A stretch of 7,788 nucleotides of DNA from Polyangium sp. (in: bacteria). GTDB taxonomy: Bacteria > Myxococcota_A > Polyangia > Palsa-1104. The notes beneath the pieces are model-generated. The model had not been told where the DNA came from and did not search any database. It saw nothing but the letters and a program-made list of their open reading frames with translations. The stretch covers positions 1-7,788 of the forward strand of contig JANWLJ010000206.1 in the NCBI GenBank assembly GCA_025450955.1, written 5' to 3'. Both the position numbers and the translations under genes were made by a program. This document shows, piece by piece, positions 1-4,557 of the stretch (positions are counted from its first letter, which is position 1; every line of letters starts with the position of its first letter).

Positions 1-2
1 AG

Positions 3-551
3 CATCCCTTGCCGGGCGATGGCTTTCGCTATGACGCGGGGCCCGAGCCGGGCGCGCTCACCGCGGTCGATCTCGACGGCGACGGCCGGCTCGATGTCGC
101 GCTCCTCGACGCCAAGGTGCCGGCAGCCTATCTCTACTTCAACCACGGCGGGCCGGGCCATCTCGACGCGCCGGTCGAGGTCGATCTGCCGTCGGTGGGC
201 GTCGCGGTGGCGGCGACCGGCTGCGCGAGCGCGCCGGCGGCGGTGGTGCTCGCAGACGGCCACCTCGCGCTCCTCAGCTCGGACGGCAAGGTCAAGGCCG
301 CGGCCGCCGCGGTGACCGATGCCAAACAGCTCGCGTCGAGCCGTCAGGCGCTGGCGGTCACCAGCGACAGCGCGGCCGGCGTCGCGCTCCTCGACTCGTG
401 CGCCCACTTCGGCGCCAGGATCAAGCTGCCGGGCGCGAGCGCGCTCGACGTCGCGCTCACCGCCTCGGGCGCGATCGGACGCAACGAGCTGGCGGTCTTG
501 GGAGGCGACGGCCAGACCGTCTCGCTGTTCGGCCTGCTCTCCGGCTTTTGA
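3..551 (+). CDS. FG-GAP/VCBS-like repeat protein, 3' part (5' end outside window)
   Basis: The reading frame is open to the left edge, and the codons before the possible TTG at 9 (His-Pro) continue it. The gene therefore probably starts upstream, and the TTG is unlikely to be the real start. About 182 residues are visible. Near the N-terminal side is a DLDGDGRLDVALLD segment, the Asp/Gly-rich calcium-binding type loop of FG-GAP/VCBS repeats that build extracellular beta-propellers. A degenerate second unit near the C-terminus reads NELAVLGGDG followed by a hydrophobic strand. Between them are alternating hydrophobic strands (AVVLADGHLALLSSDGK) typical of propeller blades. The protein ends in GLLSGF just after the last strand, with no anchor or sorting domain. 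Such proteins are usually secreted or surface-exposed and serve in binding; the specific ligand cannot be read from this fragment. The family call is fairly safe and the function is unknown. Confidence 0.65.
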   Translation, partial: HPLPGDGFRYDAGPEPGALTAVDLDGDGRLDVALLDAKVPAAYLYFNHGGPGHLDAPVEVDLPSVGVAVAATGCASAPAAVVLADGHLALLSSDGKVKAAAAAVTDAKQLASSRQALAVTSDSAAGVALLDSCAHFGARIKLPGASALDVALTASGAIGRNELAVLGGDGQTVSLFGLLSGF

Positions 552-596
552 TTCGCGCTGCCCGCTTCTGATTCGCGCTGCTGCTGATTCGCGCTC
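549..596. repeat. Three direct copies of a 12-bp sequence (TGATTCGCGCTG)
   Basis: TGATTCGCGCTG occurs at 549-560 and 569-580, and again with one end change (TGATTCGCGCTC) at 585-596. Copy-to-copy distances are 20 and 16 bp. The TGA of the first copy is the stop codon of the upstream gene. Part of the spacer between copies (GC-TTC/CTGC) is also similar, so local slippage or tandem duplication is the simplest explanation. It is not a recognised insertion-sequence end. Confidence 0.75.
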
Positions 597-618
597 GGCC
601 TGTTACGATGCGGCGATC

Positions 619-637
619 CGGACCGCCGGTTGGTCCG
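619..637. repeat. Small inverted repeat in the leader of the DUF547 gene
   Basis: CGGACC at 619-624 pairs perfectly with GGTCCG at 632-637 around a 7-nt loop, 13 nt upstream of the ribosome binding site at 650-655. No T-run follows, so it does not look like an intrinsic terminator. It may be a leader hairpin or chance in this GC-rich sequence. Confidence 0.3.
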
Positions 638-649
638 TACTCGTCTATC

Positions 650-655
650 GGAGGG
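650..655 (+). promoter_or_regulatory. Ribosome binding site for the DUF547 gene
   Basis: GGAGGG lies 3 nt before ATG 659 and 9 nt before the in-frame ATG 665. The spacing suits the second ATG better. The first ATG gives the signal peptide its only N-terminal positive charge (Met-Arg-Met), so 659 was preferred with some doubt. Confidence 0.6.
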
Positions 656-658
656 TTC

Positions 659-1471
659 ATGCGGATGGCTCAAGCGGGCGCGGCGGTGCTGGCGCTCGTG
701 CTAGGTGGCGCGGCGTGCGCGAGCGTGCTCGGTCCCGATCCGGCGCTCGAGAAGGCGGCGCCGGCCGCGTTTCCCTTCGCCGAGTGGAACGCGCTGCTCT
801 CGAAGTACGTCGACGGCGAGGGGCGGGTCGACTATCAGGCGCTGAAGGCAAATGCGAGCGACTCGCAAAAGTTCGAGCGGGTGTTCGCGGCGGTCGCCGC
901 CACCGGCCCGCGCACCCATCCCGAGCGCTTCCCGACCCAAGAGGCGAAGCTCGCCTACTATCTAGACGCCTACAACATCTGCGTCTGGAAGAACGTGCTC
1001 ACCCGGCTGCCGAAGCTCACCAACGTCGACAAGGAGAAGGCGTCATTCTTCTTCTTCACCAAGTTTGTCGTCGACGGCAAGCCGATCAACTTGAAGGATC
1101 TCGAGAGCGACGTGATTCGCCCGACCTTCAAAGATGGGCGGGTGCACATGGCGCTCAACTGCGCCTCGGGCGGCTGTCCCAAGCTGCCGCGCTACGCGTT
1201 TACGCCGAAGAGGGTCGACGAGCAGCTCGGCCGCGAGGCCCGCATCTTCTGTAACGAGCGGCGCAACGTCGACTGGGATCCGGCGAGCCACACGGTTCGG
1301 CTCTCGCACATCTTCGACTGGTACAAAGACGATTTCGGCAAGGAGCCGGCCAAGGTGATCGGCTGGATCAATTCCTATCGCGCGCCGTCGGCGCAGATTC
1401 CGCTCGACGCCAAGATCGTCTACGTCGATTACGACTGGACGCTCAATGACGTCCACCTGCTCAAGCGCTGA
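659..1471 (+). CDS. Exported DUF547 domain protein
   Basis: 270 residues. The N-terminus (MRMAQAGAAVLALVLGGAAC) is a short signal peptide. It ends either at a weak lipobox-like GGAAC with Cys20, or at a signal peptidase I site after Ala-Cys-Ala (19-21), so lipoprotein or periplasmic protein cannot be decided. The rest fits the DUF547 family: a Gly-Arg-Val-Asp-Tyr motif at 55-59, LDAYNICVWKNVL at 102-114 (the family's N/D-AYN helix), and the core RVHMALNCASGGCPKLP at 161-177 with His163, Cys168 and Cys173. After this comes a WYKDDFG segment near 221. The domain's biochemical role is not established, though it is often found in exported proteins. An upstream in-frame ATG at 608 is rejected because it lies before the ribosome binding site and would bury the signal peptide. 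The gene is followed after 9 nt by the convergent desaturase. Confidence 0.88.
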   Translation: MRMAQAGAAVLALVLGGAACASVLGPDPALEKAAPAAFPFAEWNALLSKYVDGEGRVDYQALKANASDSQKFERVFAAVAATGPRTHPERFPTQEAKLAYYLDAYNICVWKNVLTRLPKLTNVDKEKASFFFFTKFVVDGKPINLKDLESDVIRPTFKDGRVHMALNCASGGCPKLPRYAFTPKRVDEQLGREARIFCNERRNVDWDPASHTVRLSHIFDWYKDDFGKEPAKVIGWINSYRAPSAQIPLDAKIVYVDYDWTLNDVHLLKR

Positions 1472-1480
1472 TCGGATTTT

Positions 1481-2404
1481 CTACGCGGCGGGATCGAAGA
1501 CGATCGGCGCGGCGGGGAGCGCGAGCGGCTTGGGCGGCGGCGCGAGCGGCGCGGCGACCGCGGGCGCGACCGGACGGTGGGCGTCGCGGATGTGCTTGGG
1601 CGGCGTGCGCAGATCGCGCACCAGCCCGACCCACGACAGGAGCTTGAGCGCGTAGTAGCTGCCGTCGATTTCCCACCAGAACCAACCCTGGTTGGCGGTG
1701 CTCATGTAGAAGTGGTGGTTGTTGTGCCAGCCCTCGCCGAGGGTGATGAGCGCGAGCAGGAAGTTGTTCTTGCTGTCGTCGCTGGTCTGGTAGCGGCGCG
1801 AGCCGAACACGTGCGACAGCGAGTTGATGGTGAAGGTGCCGTGCCACAGGAGCACCGTCGAGACGAAGAAGCCCCACACCAAAAGTCCCCAGCCACCGAC
1901 GAGAAACAGCAAGGTGGCGAGCGCCACCGGCGGGACCAGGTGGTACTTGTTGAGCCAGCGCAGCTCGGGATATTTCGCGAAGTCGCCGATGCGCTCGGTC
2001 TTGGTGCGGTTGTTCTTCGCGCACAGGATCCACCCGACGTGCGACCACCAGAAGCCGCGCTGCCGCGGCGAATGGAGGTCTTCGGGCTGATCGGAGAACT
2101 TGTGATGATCGCGGTGGTGCGCCGCCCACCACAACACGCCCTTTTGGGCGGCGGTGGTGCCGAGGAGCGCGAGCAGGAATTGAAATCCGCGGCTGGTCTT
2201 GTAGGAGCGATGCGAAAAGTAACGGTGGAATCCGGCGGTGACGCCGAACATCCGCAAATAGTAGAGGCCGATCGCGACCACCGGGTAGTACCAGTGAAAC
2301 CCGACGAAGAGGGCGCCGAGGGCGGCGAGGTGAACGGCGAAGAAGGGGATCGAGCTGATGCGGTCGAGGCGTTCGGAGCGCGGACGTGAGGCGGAGACGG
2401 ACAT
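1481..2404 (-). CDS. Membrane fatty acid desaturase (acyl-CoA/acyl-lipid delta-9 type)
   Basis: 307 residues from ATG 2404. This is an integral membrane di-iron desaturase that introduces a cis double bond into fatty acyl chains. All the conserved histidine boxes of the OLE1/stearoyl-CoA desaturase branch are present: HRYFSH at 60-65, HHRDHH at 96-101, and HNNHH at 227-231 within EGWHNNHH. The accessory histidines in EDLHSP (111) and NSLSHVFG (198) are also there, so the enzyme looks catalytically intact. Hydrophobic membrane segments lie around 20-58, 73-90 and 155-190. The C-terminus after about 275 is a Pro/Ala-rich tail. There is no cytochrome b5 fusion, so an external electron donor is needed. 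An alternative GTG start at 2431 would add nine residues and overlap the direct-repeat box; neither start has a clear Shine-Dalgarno sequence. The gene is divergent from the histidine kinase and convergent with the DUF547 gene. Substrate and double-bond position are inferred from the family only. Confidence 0.93.
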   Translation of the reverse strand: MSVSASRPRSERLDRISSIPFFAVHLAALGALFVGFHWYYPVVAIGLYYLRMFGVTAGFHRYFSHRSYKTSRGFQFLLALLGTTAAQKGVLWWAAHHRDHHKFSDQPEDLHSPRQRGFWWSHVGWILCAKNNRTKTERIGDFAKYPELRWLNKYHLVPPVALATLLFLVGGWGLLVWGFFVSTVLLWHGTFTINSLSHVFGSRRYQTSDDSKNNFLLALITLGEGWHNNHHFYMSTANQGWFWWEIDGSYYALKLLSWVGLVRDLRTPPKHIRDAHRPVAPAVAAPLAPPPKPLALPAAPIVFDPAA

Positions 2405-2424
2405 GATTGAACCGTAGCGCCCCA

Positions 2425-2442
2425 ATGTCACCGCACTGTCAC
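2425..2442 (+). promoter_or_regulatory. Pho-box-like direct repeat, candidate site for the adjacent OmpR/PhoB-type regulator
   Basis: Two 7-bp half-sites, ATGTCAC (2425-2431) and CTGTCAC (2436-2442), are separated by 4 bp, giving an 11-bp period. The exact repeat TGTCACCGC occurs at 2426-2434 and 2437-2445. The known PhoB box has the same architecture: two CTGTCAT/C-type repeats with 4-bp spacing. The first half-site matches CTGTCAT at 5 of 7 positions and the second at 6 of 7. An OmpR/PhoB-family regulator is encoded in the operon that begins just downstream, so autoregulation is plausible. The box sits between that operon and the divergent desaturase. Binding is not demonstrated by sequence alone. 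Confidence 0.55.
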
Positions 2443-2447
2443 CGCGC

Positions 2448-2454
2448 GATAATA
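2448..2454. promoter_or_regulatory. Overlapping divergent -10-like elements
   Basis: On the + strand GATAAT (2448-2453) matches the TATAAT consensus at 5 of 6 positions. It lies 5 bp after the Pho-box-like repeat, which would occupy the -35 region. A poor -35, TGTCAC at 2426-2431, is 16 bp upstream. On the - strand TATTAT (2454-2449) also matches at 5 of 6, with no good -35. This is the only AT-rich spot in the 92-bp divergent region. Predicted transcript starts would be near 2460 (+) and 2442 (-). These are inferred by eye, and sigma factor usage in this organism is unknown. Confidence 0.35.
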
Positions 2455-2496
2455 CTTGCCCTACGACCGCCCGGAACCGACGATCTCAACGAAAAC

Positions 2497-3495
2497 ATGG
2501 ACGTGGCCCCACCGAGCTCGCCTCGCGCCGACCGCGCGCACCCGCCGCGCGCCCGTCCGCGCACCGCGCGCGACTTCTACACCTCGAAGATCCGGCTGGC
2601 GGTGGTGCTGGTGATCTGCTTCGCGATCCTGCCGGGCGCGCTCCTCGTCACCGTCGGAATTCTGGTGCTGGTGTTCAGCCACTTCGTCCACGACACCGTG
2701 TTCGGGGTGCTCATCCTCTCGTTGGCGGCGACCTTGATCGCGGGGATCACCTTCACCTTTCTCTATATCCGGCGCTCGACCTCGCTCGCGCAGGCGCAGA
2801 CCGAGTTCGTGCAGAAGGTGAGTCACGATCTGCGCACGCCGCTCACCGCGATCCGGATGTTCGTCGAGACCTTGCAGAGCGGCCGGGTCAAGGAGCCGGA
2901 GAAGGTGCAGGAGTCGCTCGACGTGATCTCGGCGGAGACCGGGCGGCTGCAAGCGATGGTGGAGCGCCTGCTCAAGTGGGCGAGCATGGAGGCGGGCCGG
3001 CGCATCTACAATCCGACCCACGCGCGGCCCGAGGAGCTGATCGACCAGGCGCTGCACGCGATCGAGCCGCAGGTGCAGCTCGCGCGGCTCGACGGGCGGG
3101 TCGACATCAACCGCGAGACCGCCGATCATTTGCCGTTCGTCGACGTCGACACCGACGCGATGACCGAGGCGCTCATCAACGTGCTGCAAAACGCGCTGCG
3201 CTTCACCGGCCACGACAAGGAGATTCGGATTCGCTGCATCAAGCGCGAGCACGAAGTGGAGATCACCATCGCCGACAACGGGCCGGGGATTCCGCGCCAC
3301 CATCAGCGGTTCGTGTTCGAGAAGTTCTATCGCGCGGTCGATCCCGCCAACCCCAACGTCGAGGGCACCGGGCTCGGGCTCGCCATCGTGCGCCACATCG
3401 TCGGCGCGCACGACGGGCGCATCACCGTCGAGAGCGACGTCGGCAAGGGCGCGACGTTTCATCTCTACCTGCCGGCGGTCGAGGAGGAGGCGTAA
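2497..3495 (+). CDS. Sensor histidine kinase with two membrane segments and no external sensor domain
   Basis: 332 residues from ATG 2497. A Pro/Arg-rich cytoplasmic N-terminus (1-30) is followed by two membrane segments at about 33-60 and 67-91, joined by a loop of only some six to eight residues (around SHFVHDT). There is no room for a periplasmic sensor domain, and no HAMP domain is evident. The second segment runs through about 15 residues into the HisKA domain, whose H-box VSHDLRTPLTAI carries the phospho-acceptor His110. The HATPase_c domain follows with the N-box (NVLQNALRFT, Asn232), G1 box DNGPGIP (260-266), F-box FVFEKFYRA and G2 box GTGLGLAIV. All catalytic motifs are intact. It probably autophosphorylates and passes phosphate to the regulator encoded directly downstream, whose start codon overlaps its stop by 1 nt. 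Upstream in-frame starts (TTG 2407, ATG 2425) would run through the putative operator, so 2497 is preferred, although its Shine-Dalgarno sequence is poor. The kinase domains are PhoR-like; the signal is unknown. Confidence 0.92.
   Translation: MDVAPPSSPRADRAHPPRARPRTARDFYTSKIRLAVVLVICFAILPGALLVTVGILVLVFSHFVHDTVFGVLILSLAATLIAGITFTFLYIRRSTSLAQAQTEFVQKVSHDLRTPLTAIRMFVETLQSGRVKEPEKVQESLDVISAETGRLQAMVERLLKWASMEAGRRIYNPTHARPEELIDQALHAIEPQVQLARLDGRVDINRETADHLPFVDVDTDAMTEALINVLQNALRFTGHDKEIRIRCIKREHEVEITIADNGPGIPRHHQRFVFEKFYRAVDPANPNVEGTGLGLAIVRHIVGAHDGRITVESDVGKGATFHLYLPAVEEEA
3481..3490 (+). promoter_or_regulatory. Ribosome binding site for the response regulator, inside the kinase gene
   Basis: GAGGAGGAGG, the last Glu codons of the histidine kinase, ends 4 nt before ATG 3495. 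This fixes the regulator start in a frame that stays open far upstream, and suggests translational coupling through the TAATG stop/start overlap. Confidence 0.75.
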
Positions 3496-4178
3496 TGCCG
3501 GAGACCATCCTGCTCGTCGAGGACGACCCGTCGATCTTGCGAGGGTTGCAGATGAACCTCGGGCTCGAGGGGTTTCGGGTGGTGACCGCGCGCGACGGCG
3601 CCGAGGGGCTCAAGCTCGCGCGCCAGCACCGGCCGGATCTGATCGTGCTCGACGTGATGCTGCCCAAGCTCACCGGCCTCGAGGTGATCCGCGCGCTCAG
3701 GACCGAAGATCCCGACACGCCGATCGTGGTGCTCTCGGCCAAGGATCAAGAGGGCGACAAGGTGCTGGCGCTGTCGCTCGGCGCCGACGACTACGTGACC
3801 AAGCCGTTCGGCATCGCCGAGCTGCTCGCGCGCATCCGCGCCGCGCTCAGGCGGCAGAGGCGGCGCGAGGTCGGCACCGCGCAGCGCACCTTCGGCGACG
3901 TCACCGTCGATCTCGACGGGCGGCGCATCCTCATCGGCGGCGAGTCGGTCGAGACCACCGCGCGCGAGTTCGATCTGTTGCGCTTCTTTCTCGCCCACCC
4001 GAACGTGGCCTTTTCGCGCGAGCAGCTCATGCACCAGGTGTGGGGGCCGGATCACTACGGCACCGTGCGCACCGTCGACAACTTCGTGGCGCGGCTGCGC
4101 GCCAAGATCGGCGACGATCCGGTAGAGCCGCGGCACATCGAGACGGTGCGGGGGGTAGGCTACCGGTTCAATCCGTAA
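3495..4178 (+). CDS. OmpR/PhoB-family two-component response regulator
   Basis: 227 residues, the usual length for the family. The N-terminal receiver domain (about 3-118) has the acidic pair Glu9-Asp10-Asp11, phospho-acceptor Asp53 in LIVLDVMLP, Ser81 in the Thr/Ser switch position, and Lys103 in VTKPF, so it should be phosphorylatable. A short Arg-rich linker (RRQRRRE) leads to a winged-helix Trans_reg_C domain (about 133-225). Its features include TTAREFDLLRFF, the FSREQLMHQVWG recognition region, TVDNFVARLRAKI, and the closing ETVRGVGYRF. It should bind direct repeats on an 11-bp period as a dimer, and such a repeat lies at 2425-2442 upstream of its own operon. The start at ATG 3495 overlaps the kinase stop, so the two are almost surely partners. 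It resembles PhoB/RegX3-type regulators; the exact regulon cannot be told. Confidence 0.95.
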   Translation: MPETILLVEDDPSILRGLQMNLGLEGFRVVTARDGAEGLKLARQHRPDLIVLDVMLPKLTGLEVIRALRTEDPDTPIVVLSAKDQEGDKVLALSLGADDYVTKPFGIAELLARIRAALRRQRRREVGTAQRTFGDVTVDLDGRRILIGGESVETTAREFDLLRFFLAHPNVAFSREQLMHQVWGPDHYGTVRTVDNFVARLRAKIGDDPVEPRHIETVRGVGYRFNP

Positions 4179-4196
4179 CCGGCTATGCTGGCGCGC

Positions 4197-4201
4197 GGAG
4201 G
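4197..4201 (+). promoter_or_regulatory. Ribosome binding site deciding the STAS gene start
   Basis: GGAGG lies 4 nt before ATG 4206. An earlier in-frame ATG at 4185 would place this site inside the coding region and has no comparable site of its own. Confidence 0.65.
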
Positions 4202-4205
4202 CGCG

Positions 4206-4550
4206 ATGTTCCGATTCGACAAGCAGCGCCGGGATGAAGCGCTGGTGCTGGTCGTGCACGGCAACCTCGACGCGATGACCGCCGGCGACTTCAAGGCCGA
4301 GGTGGTGAGGATCGCCGAGGCCAAAGAGCTCAAGGTGGTGGTCGACGCGGCGCCGCTCACCCTCATCGATTCGACCGGGGTGGGCGTGCTCATCTCGCTG
4401 TTCAAGCGGATCCGCGCGCAGGGCGGGCAGGTCTACTTCGCCGGGCTCACCGCGCAGCCGCGCGAGATCTTCCGCCTCTTGCGTCTCGACAAGTCGCTCG
4501 ATCTGTTCGCCACCGCCGGCGAGGCGATCGCGAAGATGGCCAGCTCGTAG
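4206..4550 (+). CDS. STAS-domain anti-sigma-factor antagonist (SpoIIAA/RsbV type)
   Basis: 114 residues, a single STAS domain. It opens with the MFRFDKQRRDEALVLVVHG strand and the GNLDAMTAGDFK segment. The central motif LIDSTGVGVLISLF follows, in which Ser56 sits at the position phosphorylated in SpoIIAA and RsbV (D-S-S/T-G). In partner switching, the unphosphorylated protein sequesters an anti-sigma kinase, and a PP2C phosphatase resets it. Such a phosphatase is encoded 7 nt downstream, making it the likely substrate pair. The gene follows the response regulator by 27 nt on the same strand, with no visible terminator between. No RsbW/SpoIIAB-like kinase is in the window. The family assignment is firm; the partner and target sigma factor are inferred to lie elsewhere, or the protein may act on another target. 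Confidence 0.9.
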   Translation: MFRFDKQRRDEALVLVVHGNLDAMTAGDFKAEVVRIAEAKELKVVVDAAPLTLIDSTGVGVLISLFKRIRAQGGQVYFAGLTAQPREIFRLLRLDKSLDLFATAGEAIAKMASS

Positions 4551-4557
4551 GCGGATC

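Noticed and set aside
1577..2389. 270-codon open frame on the + strand opposite the desaturase
   Set aside because: Charged low-complexity product with no domain; the - strand frame has every desaturase histidine box.
2407..2496. Extended histidine kinase start (TTG 2407 or ATG 2425)
   Set aside because: The extra residues look non-conserved and the coding would cross the direct-repeat box and -10-like elements. A downstream ATG at 2497 gives a normal kinase.
2461..3462. 333-codon open frame on the - strand opposite the histidine kinase
   Set aside because: Shadow of the kinase gene, with His/Asp/Arg-rich composition and no motif.
2976..4178. Longer version of the response regulator beginning within the kinase gene
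   Set aside because: The extra N-terminal part is an Arg/Ala-rich out-of-frame reading of the kinase. The ATG at 3495 has a strong ribosome binding site and starts exactly at the receiver domain.
4520..4540. GCGATCGC palindromes (also near 6515) as a HIP1-like repeat family
   Set aside because: Only two octamers were noticed in 7.8 kb, and the many GATC-containing codon pairs in this GC-rich sequence explain them.
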